In this document: piece after piece, positions 15,610-24,125 of the stretch
How the letters are laid out: every line of letters begins with the position of its first letter
Position numbering within the stretch: position 1 is the stretch's first letter
Origin: Candidatus Gastranaerophilales bacterium
Lineage (GTDB): Bacteria; Cyanobacteriota; Vampirovibrionia; Gastranaerophilales; Gastranaerophilaceae
Length of the DNA stretch: 46,185 nt
Direction: 5' to 3'
Assembly (NCBI GenBank): GCA_947584965.1
Contig: CANPWQ010000011.1
Span: 1 to 46,185, forward strand
Position numbers and translations under genes: made by a program
The notes under the pieces: model-generated
Told to the model about the DNA's origin: nothing
Seen by the model: the letters and a program-made list of their open reading frames with translations, nothing else
The model's database searches: none

Positions 15610-15624
15610 TCTTTTCTTCTTTTT
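15590..15624. terminator. Bidirectional terminator between cca and metK
   Basis: A perfect 14-bp A/T-rich stem with purine and pyrimidine strands (15590-15603 with 15611-15624) has a 7-nt loop holding the cca stop. A-rich and T-rich flanks allow it to serve both convergent genes. Confidence 0.7.
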
Positions 15625-15643
15625 ATTTTAATTATTTAAGTTT

Positions 15644-16915
15644 TTAAACACCTACAGCTAAACTCGCAGCTTGTTCTTTAAGCAATTGAGCTTTATCGGT
15701 ATGTTCCCACGGTACATCAAAATCGGTTCTTCCGAGGTGTCCGTATGCTGCAAGTCTTTGATAGAATTTACCGCCGTTTTTCTTAGGCAGATTTCTTAAA
15801 TCAAATTGATTAATAATTGCTATAGGTCTTAAATCAAAGTTCTTTTGAATTAACATCATAATATCGTCATCGGAGATTTTACCTGTTCCGAAAGTTTCAA
15901 CATAAATAGAAACAGGTTCAGCAACACCGATTGCATAAGCGAGTTCTATTTCGCATTTGTCAGCTAACCCTGCAGCAACAATGTTCTTAGCTACATATCT
16001 TGCCGCATAAGCTGCGCTTCTGTCTACTTTAGTCGGGTCTTTACCTGAAAATGCACCACCGCCATGTCTTGAATAACCGCCGTATGTATCTACTATGATT
16101 TTTCTTCCCGTTAAACCTGCATCACCCTGCGGTCCGCCGATTACAAATCTTCCTGACGGGTTAATTAAATATTTTGTAGAGCTGTCAGGTTTTAATTCTT
16201 CTTTTGCAAATACATAATTTATTACATGTTCGATAACATCTTTTCTGATAATTTCTTGAATTTTAGTATTATCGGTAATTCCGTTAATTTCATCATCATG
16301 TTGAGTTGAAATAACAACAGTATCAATTCTGACAGGTTTATCATTTTCATATTCAACGGTAACTTGTGATTTTCCGTCAGGTCTTAAGTAAGGAATAACT
16401 CCTTGTTTTCTTGCTTGTGCAAGTCTGTATGAAAGTTTATGTGCAAGGCTGATTGGAAGCGGCATAAGCTCGGGAGTTTCATTGCAGGCAAAGCCGAACA
16501 TAATACCCTGGTCGCCTGCGCCAAGATTATTTGTTTCGTCGCTTGATACAGCTGCGTTATTATCTCTTGTTTCATACGCTTTATTTACTCCGCCCGCTAT
16601 ATCGGTTGATTGTTCATCTATACTTGTTAAAACTGCGCATGTTTTGCTGTCAAACCCGCCTGAGGATTTACCCGTGTAACCGATATTTTCAATTGTTGTT
16701 CTTACAACATGTGCAATATCAACATAGCATGACGATGTTATTTCGCCTGAAACCAGAACCATGCCTGTTGTTACGGAGGTTTCAGCTGCTACTCTTGATT
16801 TGGAATCTTTTGTAAGAAATTCATCCAAAATTGCGTCTGATATTTGATCGCAAACCTTATCAGGATGTCCTTCCGTTACTGATTCTGATGTAAATAGGTA
16901 TTTTTTTGAACTCAT
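15644..16915 (-). CDS. metK: S-adenosylmethionine synthetase
   Basis: MetK makes S-adenosylmethionine from methionine and ATP, the co-substrate of the three radical SAM proteins in this window. The 423-residue protein has the N-terminal [13 protein letters not shown], the GAGDQG hexapeptide (ATP site) and the phosphate-binding GGGAFSGKD. The length is at the long end for the family (about 385-420). The ATG is preceded by AAAGAGAG. No SAM riboswitch fits in the 74-bp upstream region. Confidence 0.97.
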   Translation of the reverse strand: MSSKKYLFTSESVTEGHPDKVCDQISDAILDEFLTKDSKSRVAAETSVTTGMVLVSGEITSSCYVDIAHVVRTTIENIGYTGKSSGGFDSKTCAVLTSIDEQSTDIAGGVNKAYETRDNNAAVSSDETNNLGAGDQGIMFGFACNETPELMPLPISLAHKLSYRLAQARKQGVIPYLRPDGKSQVTVEYENDKPVRIDTVVISTQHDDEINGITDNTKIQEIIRKDVIEHVINYVFAKEELKPDSSTKYLINPSGRFVIGGPQGDAGLTGRKIIVDTYGGYSRHGGGAFSGKDPTKVDRSAAYAARYVAKNIVAAGLADKCEIELAYAIGVAEPVSIYVETFGTGKISDDDIMMLIQKNFDLRPIAIINQFDLRNLPKKNGGKFYQRLAAYGHLGRTDFDVPWEHTDKAQLLKEQAASLAVGV

Positions 16916-16954
16916 TTTAGCTCTCTTTCTTATATTTTTATAACCTTTTTAGTA

Positions 16955-16983
16955 ATTTTACCTTTAAAATAATTTAAAATCAA
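16955..16983 (-). promoter_or_regulatory. metK promoter
   Basis: On the minus strand TTGATT (16978-16983) and TAAAAT (16955-16960) are 17 bp apart, just after the rpsO terminator, with a predicted start near 16948. Confidence 0.6.
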
Positions 16984-16989
16984 ATTAAC

Positions 16990-17014
16990 AAAAAACCGCT
17001 AAAAGCGGTTTTTT
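16990..17014 (-). terminator. rpsO terminator
   Basis: A perfect 11-bp stem (16990-17000 with 17004-17014, core ACCGCT/AGCGGT) with a 3-nt loop is followed by a T-run on the minus strand. Confidence 0.9.
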
Positions 17015-17017
17015 TAA

Positions 17018-17293
17018 TTATTTTGTTTCTCTTATTTTTAATGCTTTAATCAATTTTCTGTAATCATCAAGGTTTTTGTCTTTCAAGTAAGACAAAAGTC
17101 TTTTTCTTCTTCCTACCATCATTAAAAGACCTCTTCTTCCCTGATAATCTTTTTGGTTTGTTTTTAAGTGTTCTGTTAATTCTGTTATTTTTTCTGTCAG
17201 TAAAGCGATTTGGGTTTCAACGCTTCCTGTATCCTTTGCATTTTTTCCGTATTTTTCAATAATTTCGGACTTGTTTTTTAAGTTTATTGCCAT
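17018..17293 (-). CDS. rpsO: 30S ribosomal protein S15
   Basis: S15 binds 16S rRNA early in 30S assembly. The 91-residue protein contains [35 protein letters not shown] and [12 protein letters not shown], the S15 signature. I chose the ATG at 17293 (MAINLKNK) with an AGGAAAAG site upstream. An upstream in-frame ATG would add a non-conserved 27-residue extension and lies within the promoter. The 5' leader can form a small GACT/AGTC hairpin; S15 represses its own mRNA in other bacteria, but this is untested here. Confidence 0.97.
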   Translation of the reverse strand: MAINLKNKSEIIEKYGKNAKDTGSVETQIALLTEKITELTEHLKTNQKDYQGRRGLLMMVGRRKRLLSYLKDKNLDDYRKLIKALKIRETK

Positions 17294-17345
17294 TCTCTTT
17301 TCCTTTTTTATTTTGTGACTCGGTGGTGGGTAAGTCTTAAACATA

Positions 17346-17374
17346 ATATTAATAAGAAGAAAATAATATTTCAA
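17346..17374 (-). promoter_or_regulatory. rpsO promoter
   Basis: On the minus strand TTGAAA (17369-17374) and TAATAT (17346-17351) are 17 bp apart, in the 90-bp gap between the peptidase stop and rpsO. Confidence 0.6.
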
Positions 17375-17383
17375 GTACCATGC

Positions 17384-18619
17384 TTAATTTTTATTAAATT
17401 GTTTAAAGAATTCTTTTAAAAATTCGTAGCCCTTTAAATATGTTTGGTAATCCATTTGTTCGTCTGCCGAGTGCATATTATATACATTTGCCATGCCGAT
17501 TAACACGGGTTTAAATGTTTTTCCGAATTTATTTTTATTGTTTGCATAAATATGTGTTTCAGCGCCTGCGTGGAAGGAGGAAATATCAAGTTCCATATTT
17601 AATATTTCGCCTGTTTTTTTTGCGGTATTAACTAATGTTTCATCATTGCTTTTCTCGAACGGGGGCAGATGCTCGGAGGTTTCTGCTTCCGCTTTGGCTA
17701 AGTCCGAATATTTTTTATTAAAATTATTAACAATTTCTTTTATTTCATTAATCAGATTATTTTCATATTCTCTGCTTGAACTTCTTATTGAATAAGCTGC
17801 GCCTGCTTTAGTATTAATAACATTTGTTACTGCTTTTTCAATGACTGTATCAAGATATTTATTACTCGGTATATCAGAATGTTTAATATTATCAACAGCT
17901 GTTTCAATACCGCCGCCGATTATTACGCCCAGATTAATTGAAGTAATAACACCAAACTCATCTTTTTTATATACTCCCTGCGGAATATCGTTAACGAGTT
18001 CTGCTAATAATTTAGCAGCATTTAGTCTTGTTTTATCGTCAATATCAATACCCGAATGTCCGCCCTTAAATGCCGTAACATTCACTATAAGTTTAGTATA
18101 GCTTGCACCGGAAATTTGAACCTGTCCTGTTTTATCGGCGTCGAGTACAAGAACATGCTCTGATTCAATTGCATTTAAATCTGCGTTATGAATACCTGTC
18201 ATGTTTTGTTCTTCATCGCGGGTAAACATAATTTCAAGTCCGCCGTGTTTAAGTTCTTTATTATTTTTAAGTTCAATTGCAAGCAAAATAGCGGCAGCGA
18301 CTCCCGCTTTATCGTCCGCACCCAAAGTTCTTGTTTTATCAGTTTCAATTATATTTCCGTTAAGTCTTATATTAATCGGAGAATCATCACCTACTACATC
18401 CATGTGTGCGCTTAAAAGTAAAGGTTTTTTGCTTGTATCGGTTGCTTCAACTTTTGCCCTGACATTTTCATATTTATCAAGCCATGCCGTTATTCCGTTT
18501 TCTTTAAATATTGTTAAAATTTTTTCCGTTACTTTTTGCTCTTTTAAAGACGGTGACGGGATTTGTGCAAGCGTGCAAAATAAATCAATTAATTTATGTT
18601 GTTTTCTTAAATTCTCCAT
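17384..18619 (-). CDS. PepT-like M20 metallopeptidase
   Basis: This is a cytoplasmic di-zinc exopeptidase of the M20/PepT (tripeptidase T) group that trims small peptides. The 411-residue protein has the metal-binding SAHMDVVGD, TLGADDKAGVAAAI, the catalytic Glu pair in TRDEEQ, an Asp in VLDADKTG and a C-terminal His (NMHSADEQ). The lid domain lies between about residues 200 and 320 and contains GGHSGIDI. I chose the ATG at 18619 because GGAG lies 9 nt upstream; the upstream in-frame ATG would add a hydrophobic, non-homologous leader. It is divergent from the ribbon-helix-helix gene. Exact substrate is unknown: PepT itself and related PepT-like proteins differ. Confidence 0.88.
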   Translation of the reverse strand: MENLRKQHKLIDLFCTLAQIPSPSLKEQKVTEKILTIFKENGITAWLDKYENVRAKVEATDTSKKPLLLSAHMDVVGDDSPINIRLNGNIIETDKTRTLGADDKAGVAAAILLAIELKNNKELKHGGLEIMFTRDEEQNMTGIHNADLNAIESEHVLVLDADKTGQVQISGASYTKLIVNVTAFKGGHSGIDIDDKTRLNAAKLLAELVNDIPQGVYKKDEFGVITSINLGVIIGGGIETAVDNIKHSDIPSNKYLDTVIEKAVTNVINTKAGAAYSIRSSSREYENNLINEIKEIVNNFNKKYSDLAKAEAETSEHLPPFEKSNDETLVNTAKKTGEILNMELDISSFHAGAETHIYANNKNKFGKTFKPVLIGMANVYNMHSADEQMDYQTYLKGYEFLKEFFKQFNKN

Positions 18620-18678
18620 AATTTTCTCCTCTTTTAATATTTTAATTAATAGTATATAATATATATAGGAGAAAAGAT

Positions 18679-18867
18679 ATGGCAAAAGTGTTACTTTCAA
18701 TACCTGATAAATTTTTAAACAAAATAGATGAAGTTGCCGAAAATGAGCAGCGTTCTCGCAGTGAACTTATACGTGAAGCGCTTAGAACTTATATGCGCAA
18801 GAATGTTAAGTTTGATATTAATAAAACTTCATCTGACGCAAAACTCTTGGATGAGCTTTTAGATTAG
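18679..18867 (+). CDS. Ribbon-helix-helix (CopG-type) DNA-binding protein
   Basis: This 62-residue protein has the RHH fold: a short beta strand (AKVLLSIPD), helix A (KFLNKIDEVAENE) and helix B with the turn RSRSELIREALRTYM. Such proteins bind DNA as dimers and are often antitoxins or autoregulators. An AGGAGA site lies just before the ATG and a TATAAT lies at 18655-18660. No toxin gene follows: the next gene, a lytic transglycosylase, starts 119 bp downstream. The acidic tail (DAKLLDELLD) could be a partner-binding segment. It shares a divergent promoter region with the PepT-like gene and could regulate it. Confidence 0.85.
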   Translation: MAKVLLSIPDKFLNKIDEVAENEQRSRSELIREALRTYMRKNVKFDINKTSSDAKLLDELLD

Positions 18868-18986
18868 AATTCAAATCGTAAAATTTCCGATATGTGTCAT
18901 GGTAAAGGTTGAAATTTTATTTTTACGTAATAAAATTTTAATAACACAATTCAAAACCGTGATAAATAAACACTGAGGATTTATAC

Positions 18987-19574
18987 ATGGCTCGAAAAGT
19001 AATAATAAATATTTTGATTGCAGTAATTGCAATGATTAATATTCCTTTACAATCAATGGCAGATGCTGTTTCAACACTTACAATTAAGGAATTAATAGTT
19101 AAACATTCAAACGAAATGGGAATAGATCCTGCGCTTGCATTAAGTATTGCAAAAGCAGAATCCGGATTTTGTCATGATAAAAAAAGCAGATACGGGGCTG
19201 TCGGTGTATTCCAATTAATGCCTAACACCGCAAAAAAAATGGGATATAACCCTTATCATATACAAGAAAATATTAAGGGCGGAATAGCATATTATAAAAT
19301 GATGTATAAAATGTTTGGGTCAATGGAACTGGCTCTTGCCGCTTATAATGCCGGTCCGGGAAATGTTAAAAAATACAACGGAATCCCCCCGTTTGCGGAA
19401 ACAAAAAAGTTTGTTGCTTCAATAATGAAAAATTATAAACATTTAAAAGTTAATCCCGACCCTGCAATTGCTTCTGCCAAGAATTCAATGCAAAAGATTA
19501 ACTTTACGGAAGAAGATTTTCGACAAGAACAAGAAGCAATATTATATGAATATTTAGCCGGTCAAGGAATTTAA
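18987..19574 (+). CDS. Lytic transglycosylase (SLT domain)
   Basis: This exported enzyme cleaves the MurNAc-GlcNAc bond of peptidoglycan, forming 1,6-anhydro ends. The 195-residue protein has a signal peptide (residues 1-26, ending SMADA), then an SLT-type domain. Motifs are the catalytic Glu E58 in AKAESGF, GVFQLMPNTA (about 72-81) and AAYNAGPGNVKKY (about 117-129). It is a small single-domain form without LysM. A Nudix-type regulator starts 6 bp downstream and is probably on the same mRNA. I see no anchor residue (no lipobox Cys), so it is likely soluble in the periplasm. Confidence 0.92.
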   Translation: MARKVIINILIAVIAMINIPLQSMADAVSTLTIKELIVKHSNEMGIDPALALSIAKAESGFCHDKKSRYGAVGVFQLMPNTAKKMGYNPYHIQENIKGGIAYYKMMYKMFGSMELALAAYNAGPGNVKKYNGIPPFAETKKFVASIMKNYKHLKVNPDPAIASAKNSMQKINFTEEDFRQEQEAILYEYLAGQGI

Positions 19575-19580
19575 GAAGAT

Positions 19581-20261
19581 ATGTTTCAAGAGATAAAGAC
19601 GCACGAAATAACCACTGACGTAGTGATTTTTACAATAAAAGACAATAAATTACAGGTATTACTTGTAAAGCGTGCGAATGAACCGTTTAAGGGCAGGTGG
19701 GCAATTCCGGGCGGATTTATCAGATTGTCGGAAAACTTAGACGCAGCTGCGTTAAGAATATTAAAAGAAAAAACCAATGTTGATAATATTTATCTTGAAC
19801 AGCTCTATACTTTTGGCGACCCTTTAAGATACCCAGGTTCAAGGGTTATTACATGCGCATATTTTGCGTTGATTAGAAGTGATGATATAAAATTATCTTT
19901 TGATAATTCTCAAGGCATTACCGAAGTTCAATGGCATGAGGTTTATAACCTACCGAGCTTGGCTTATGACCATAAAGAAATTATAGAATATTCGATAAAA
20001 AGAATGCGTGAGCGTTTGGAATTCTGCCCGATAGCGTTCCAGCTTTTGCCTGAGAAGTTTACTTTAACGGAGCTGCAAAAATCCTATGAATTAATACTTG
20101 ATATGAAACTTGATAAAAGAAATTTCAGAAAAAAAGTATTAACGGGCGCCGTTTTAAAAGAATTAAACGAATATACAAAAATAGGCTCAAAACGTCCTGC
20201 AAGGTTATATTCTTTTGATAATATAACTTTAAATTCAAAAAGAGGACATTTTTTCTCATAA
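19581..20261 (+). CDS. NrtR-like Nudix-domain regulator
   Basis: The 226-residue protein has an N-terminal Nudix fold (about 1-145) and a C-terminal winged helix (FTLTELQKSYELIL through KRPARLYSF), the layout of the NrtR family, which senses ADP-ribose-type ligands and controls NAD metabolism genes. The Nudix box is degenerate: G45, E51, R59 and E63 are present, but the consensus REUXEEXGU reads RILKEKTNV, lacking the first Glu, one metal-binding Glu and the Gly. This suggests ligand binding without hydrolysis. No NAD genes are adjacent, and the neighbour upstream is a lytic transglycosylase 6 bp away. A catalytic ADP-ribose pyrophosphatase is less likely. Confidence 0.78.
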   Translation: MFQEIKTHEITTDVVIFTIKDNKLQVLLVKRANEPFKGRWAIPGGFIRLSENLDAAALRILKEKTNVDNIYLEQLYTFGDPLRYPGSRVITCAYFALIRSDDIKLSFDNSQGITEVQWHEVYNLPSLAYDHKEIIEYSIKRMRERLEFCPIAFQLLPEKFTLTELQKSYELILDMKLDKRNFRKKVLTGAVLKELNEYTKIGSKRPARLYSFDNITLNSKRGHFFS

Positions 20262-20350
20262 GAATTAGTGTATAAAATTGATTTGTAAAACTTTATTTAT
20301 ATTTTAAGATTTTATTTAAAATTTATGATAAATTTGAATTGTAGATGAGA

Positions 20351-20367
20351 GATTAATATAATTAATC
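20351..20367. promoter_or_regulatory. Perfect palindrome upstream of the winged-helix gene
   Basis: GATTAAT-ATA-ATTAATC is a perfect 17-nt inverted repeat 40 bp before the start of a DNA-binding-type protein. It may be an operator for autoregulation. In AT-rich DNA such palindromes also arise by chance. Confidence 0.3.
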
Positions 20368-20406
20368 CCCAAACAGTTTATGATTTAGAGTCAAGGAGAT
20401 TTTGGT

Positions 20407-20973
20407 ATGCCCGAATATTTGAGCAAAGAAGAAATACGTAAATGGAGAAGCTCATTGGAAAAAATAACGCTGGAAGAATATGCAGCGAGATTAGGGAAAG
20501 TAATACAAGAAGAAAAACATGATGACAGCCTTGTGGATAGCGTTATGCTAAGGTCATTAAATTCAATGTCGGTTGAGTCTTATGTACCGAAAACAGAAAA
20601 AATACAAACACTGGCTATAAAATCATTTAATAAAGAAAAAGAAATAACAGAAAAGAAAGAAATAAAACCGGCAGTAAAAAAATCCGAACCTCAAAAAAAA
20701 TCAGTTTCGGTAAAAAAAGAAGAAGTAAAAGCAAATGCAGTTAAAAGCAGTGATATAAAATATTCTTTTAAAAAACCGTTAACCGCACGTGAACAATTGG
20801 TATTTGACCATTTTCTTGAAAATATTAATACAATTGTTTATGCAAAAGATTTGGCTAAAATACTTGATTTACCAAGAGATTACGTATATAAGTACATAAA
20901 AAATCTTAGAACTAAATTAAATGAAGATATACTTCAAAATGCAGATAACGGCGGGTATTTGTTGAAAGTATAA
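20407..20973 (+). CDS. OmpR-type winged-helix protein with basic linker
   Basis: This 188-residue protein has no receiver domain. The N-terminus (1-65) is helical (YLSKEEIRKWRSSLEKITLE). The middle (70-120) is Lys/Glu-rich and probably disordered. The C-terminal 60 residues resemble an OmpR/PhoB winged helix: TAREQLVFDHFLEN, DLAKILDLPRDYVYKYIKNL, then LRTKLNED with a final GGYLLKV, which matches the KLxxDIIxTxxGxGYxL pattern. It is followed by a CoA-activase-like gene after 8 bp (co-transcribed) and preceded by AAGGAG. It is probably a DNA-binding regulator, but its targets are unknown and the family seems lineage-specific. Confidence 0.7.
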   Translation: MPEYLSKEEIRKWRSSLEKITLEEYAARLGKVIQEEKHDDSLVDSVMLRSLNSMSVESYVPKTEKIQTLAIKSFNKEKEITEKKEIKPAVKKSEPQKKSVSVKKEEVKANAVKSSDIKYSFKKPLTAREQLVFDHFLENINTIVYAKDLAKILDLPRDYVYKYIKNLRTKLNEDILQNADNGGYLLKV

Positions 20974-20981
20974 TCAATGCG

Positions 20982-22112
20982 ATGAGAAAAGAACATCCGA
21001 TTAAAGTTGCATTCCCGCACATGGGTAATGTATATATAGCGTGGGCATCGGCATTGAAAAAGCTCGGAGTTGAACCTTTTATTCCGCCTTATACGAGTAA
21101 AAAAACATTGGAACTCGCTACAAAATACAGCCCCGATTCTATTTGTCTGCCGTATAAATTAATTCTGGGGAATTTTTTGCAGGCATTGGAAAAAGATGTT
21201 GATTATGTTGCTATGATATCTTCCCCCGGTATTTGCAGGCTTGGAGAGTACGGGCAGAGTATTAGAAATGTTTTAAAAGATTTAGGCTACGGCTCAAAAT
21301 ATATAGAACTGCAATTATATGACGGGTTTAAAGGAATGTATAAATTTCTTACCGATTTAACGGGGATTAAAAATCCCATAATTTTAATTAAAGCAATAAA
21401 TATTGCAGTCAGAAAAATGTTTGTTTTAGACAGAGTTGAAAATTTATTTTCCTATTACCGCGCAAGAGAAAAAGAATTTGGAACTGCCGAAAAATATTAT
21501 AATAATGCTTTAGCATTAATTTTGGATGCTCAAAATATAAAAGAGTTAAAACGGGCGGAAAAAGAAGCAACTGCCCTTATAAAGCAAACGCCGATTGATT
21601 TAACAAGGGAAATTGTTAATGTGGATATAACGGGCGAGATTTTTCTTGTTCAAGATACTTTTTCCAATCAAAATATAGAAAAAGAACTAGGAAAACTCGG
21701 AGTACAAACAAGAAGAAGTTTAACAGTTTCAGGTTTTTTAAAAGACGCCATAATTCCAAAATGGTTTAAAAAGGGCGAAACTCATTTAGAACGCGCATTT
21801 AGAATGGCAAAACCATATTTAAGCCGTGATATCGGCGGTGACGCATTAGAATCCGTAAGCGATGTTGCTTATGCTAATGAGCGCGGTGTAGACGGCATTA
21901 TACATATAAGCCCTTTTACCTGTATGCCCGAGATTATGTCGCAAAATATATTCCCCTCTATGCGGGAAAATTGCGATATCCCGATTTTAACACTTATAAT
22001 GGATGAGCAATCAGGCAGAGCGGGCTATATTACTCGTCTTGAAGCATTTGTTGATTTAATTAAACGCAGAAAATTTATAAAAAATAAAAATAATAAATTA
22101 CAAAATGTATAA
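20982..22112 (+). CDS. Acyl-CoA dehydratase activase-related Fe-S protein (DUF2229/COG3580-like)
   Basis: This 376-residue protein matches the stand-alone 'CoA-protein activase' group related to the HgdB-type subunit of 2-hydroxyacyl-CoA dehydratases. It shows VAFPHMGNVYIAWASALKKLG at the start, then Cys residues at positions 55 (SICLPYKL), 85 (GICRLGEYGQ) and 314 (FTCMPEIM), likely ligands of a [4Fe-4S] cluster. The partner ATPase (HgdC type, ASKHA fold), usually adjacent or fused, is absent nearby. The upstream OmpR-type winged-helix gene is 8 bp away. The true substrate of this family is not known. Downstream is an untranslated stretch leading to pckA. Confidence 0.75.
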   Translation: MRKEHPIKVAFPHMGNVYIAWASALKKLGVEPFIPPYTSKKTLELATKYSPDSICLPYKLILGNFLQALEKDVDYVAMISSPGICRLGEYGQSIRNVLKDLGYGSKYIELQLYDGFKGMYKFLTDLTGIKNPIILIKAINIAVRKMFVLDRVENLFSYYRAREKEFGTAEKYYNNALALILDAQNIKELKRAEKEATALIKQTPIDLTREIVNVDITGEIFLVQDTFSNQNIEKELGKLGVQTRRSLTVSGFLKDAIIPKWFKKGETHLERAFRMAKPYLSRDIGGDALESVSDVAYANERGVDGIIHISPFTCMPEIMSQNIFPSMRENCDIPILTLIMDEQSGRAGYITRLEAFVDLIKRRKFIKNKNNKLQNV

Positions 22113-22334
22113 TGTTAAGTTTTGTAAATCTTAAAAACCCTATAAATTAAAGCATTTTAAGAATTTTATATATTTTTTTTAATTAAATATAGCAATTATT
22201 TAATTTGTATATACTTTATATATATGTAGATGATAAACACAGGATATTAAGAGAACCTAAAAAACAATTTTATATTCATACTTACCTTACTTACTACCTT
22301 TACTAACACACGAGGAAATTGAAAAAGATTTCAG

Positions 22335-22361
22335 AGGAACAATTCTTGTTCCTTTTTTTTT
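22335..22361 (+). terminator. Terminator or attenuator in front of pckA
   Basis: The 8-bp stem AGGAACAA/TTGTTCCT (22335-22342 with 22346-22353) has a 3-nt loop and runs straight into nine T. It lies 45 bp before the pckA start and over 220 bp after the previous gene, within an otherwise gene-free leader (22113-22405) that also holds a 5-bp GAAAT/ATTTC hairpin. It either ends a leader RNA (attenuation) or stops readthrough from upstream; the sequence alone does not decide. The rest of this gap is AT-rich with a pyrimidine-rich low-complexity stretch (about 22277-22310) and shows nothing else. Confidence 0.7.
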
Positions 22362-22405
22362 GTGCTATTCTAAATAGTATAAAGTTTAAAAGGAGGAACA
22401 TTAGC

Positions 22406-24004
22406 ATGGAAACATTCGGAATTGAAAAGTGGGGTATAGTAAACCCTAAAGCCGTTTACAGAAACCTAACACCTGCTGAATTAACGGAAAAAGCATTAGA
22501 AAGAGGCGAAGGCAAATTAAGTAATACAGGCGCTTTGGTTGTAACGACAGGAAAGTATACGGGACGTTCACCTAAAGATAAATTTATTGTTGATACAGAT
22601 ACAATACATAATGAAATAGCTTGGGGAAAAGTTAACCGTCCTATATCAAGAGAAAGATTTAAGGCAATTAAAGGCAAAATTGCAGCATACTTAGAAAACA
22701 GAGAAGTATTTATATTTGACGGTTTCGCAGGCGCAGATAAAAAATACACAAAGAAATTCAGAGTTATAAACGAACTTGCAAGCCAAAATTTATTTATACA
22801 TCAATTATTAATCAGACCAACTGTTGAAGAACTTGCAAATTACGGTGAAGCTGATTATACAATACTTTGCGCACCCGGATTTAAGTGCGACCCCGAAGCT
22901 GACGGAGTTAATTCTGAAGCATGCATAGCTATTGACTATGAAGCTCATACAATAATTATTTGCGGTTCACAATATTCGGGCGAAATTAAAAAATCAGTAT
23001 TCGCTACAATGAACTACGTAATGACAAAAGAAAATGTACTTCCTATGCACTGCAGTGCTAATATGGACCCTGTTACGGGTGAAACGGCAGTATTTTTCGG
23101 ATTATCAGGAACGGGTAAAACAACCCTTTCCGCTGATCCTGCAAGAAAATTAATCGGCGATGACGAACACGGCTGGTCACCTGACGGTGTATTTAACTTT
23201 GAGGGCGGATGTTATGCAAAATGTATTAATCTTTCTGCCGAACATGAACCTGATATTTACAACGCAATCAAATTCGGTTCACTTGTTGAAAATGTAATTA
23301 TGGATGATAAAACAAGAGAATTTGATTTTAATGACGGCAGTTTAACCGAAAATACACGTGTAGGCTATCCTATTGAATACATTAACAACGCTCAAGTACC
23401 GTCAAAGGGCGGAATACCTAAAGTTGTAGTATTCTTAACAGCTGACGCATTCGGTGTATTGCCTCCTATTTCAAGACTTAATAAAAATGCAGCTATGTAT
23501 CACTTCGTTACAGGCTTTACATCAAAATTAGCAGGTACTGAGCGCGGTGTAACAGAACCTCAGCCTACATTCTCAACATTATTCGGTGAACCGTTTATGC
23601 CAATGGACGCTTCGGTTTACGCTAAAATGTTAGGTGACAAGCTCGATAAATACGGAACTCAAGTATACTTGGTAAATACGGGCTGGGCAGGCGGAAGTGC
23701 CGCTTCGGGTGCTAAACGTATGAAATTAAGCTACACAAGAGCTATGGTAACGGCAGCATTAAACGGTTCATTTAATAACGTTGAATTTAAACATCATGAT
23801 GTATTTAATGTCGATTATCCGTCAAGCTGTCCGAATGTACCTGATGAAATGCTTGATGCACGCGGTATGTGGGCTGATAAGAGTGCTTATGACGAATCTG
23901 CAAATAAGTTGGCTCAAATGTTTGAAGATAACTTCAAGGCTAAATATCCTAATATGCCGTCAGAAATCGTAAACGCAGGCCCTAAACCCAAATGCAGAGT
24001 ATAA
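22406..24004 (+). CDS. pckA: Phosphoenolpyruvate carboxykinase (ATP)
   Basis: PckA interconverts oxaloacetate and phosphoenolpyruvate using ATP/ADP, in gluconeogenesis or in anaerobic CO2-fixing mixed-acid metabolism. The 532-residue protein has VTTGKYTGRSPKDKF near the start, the kinase-1a P-loop GLSGTGKTTLS (about 231-241), GDDEHGWS (metal site) and VFLTADAFGVLPP. I chose the ATG at 22406 because of the strong AGGAGG 9 nt upstream; an in-frame ATT codon or other upstream start would add a non-homologous extension. Length is normal. A hairpin terminator stands in front of the gene and another follows it. Confidence 0.97.
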   Translation: METFGIEKWGIVNPKAVYRNLTPAELTEKALERGEGKLSNTGALVVTTGKYTGRSPKDKFIVDTDTIHNEIAWGKVNRPISRERFKAIKGKIAAYLENREVFIFDGFAGADKKYTKKFRVINELASQNLFIHQLLIRPTVEELANYGEADYTILCAPGFKCDPEADGVNSEACIAIDYEAHTIIICGSQYSGEIKKSVFATMNYVMTKENVLPMHCSANMDPVTGETAVFFGLSGTGKTTLSADPARKLIGDDEHGWSPDGVFNFEGGCYAKCINLSAEHEPDIYNAIKFGSLVENVIMDDKTREFDFNDGSLTENTRVGYPIEYINNAQVPSKGGIPKVVVFLTADAFGVLPPISRLNKNAAMYHFVTGFTSKLAGTERGVTEPQPTFSTLFGEPFMPMDASVYAKMLGDKLDKYGTQVYLVNTGWAGGSAASGAKRMKLSYTRAMVTAALNGSFNNVEFKHHDVFNVDYPSSCPNVPDEMLDARGMWADKSAYDESANKLAQMFEDNFKAKYPNMPSEIVNAGPKPKCRV

Positions 24005-24019
24005 TTTTACATACTAAAG

Positions 24020-24052
24020 AATAAGCGGAGTAAAATTAATACTCCGCTTATT
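24020..24052 (+). terminator. pckA terminator
   Basis: A perfect 12-bp stem (24020-24031 with 24041-24052, core AAGCGGAGT/ACTCCGCTT) with a 9-nt loop is followed by TTTTAT. Confidence 0.88.
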
Positions 24053-24125
24053 TTATAAAATCTTATTCAAATATTAATTTATAATATAATACATATAATG
24101 TTGTAATAGAAAATAAGAAATTTAT

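Noticed and set aside
16916-16989. SAM riboswitch before metK
   Set aside because: Only 74 bp of leader and promoter, AT-rich, with no stem structure of any SAM riboswitch class.
18679-19574. Ribbon-helix-helix gene as the antitoxin of a toxin-antitoxin pair
   Set aside because: No toxin-like frame follows or precedes it; the neighbours are a lytic transglycosylase and a peptidase.
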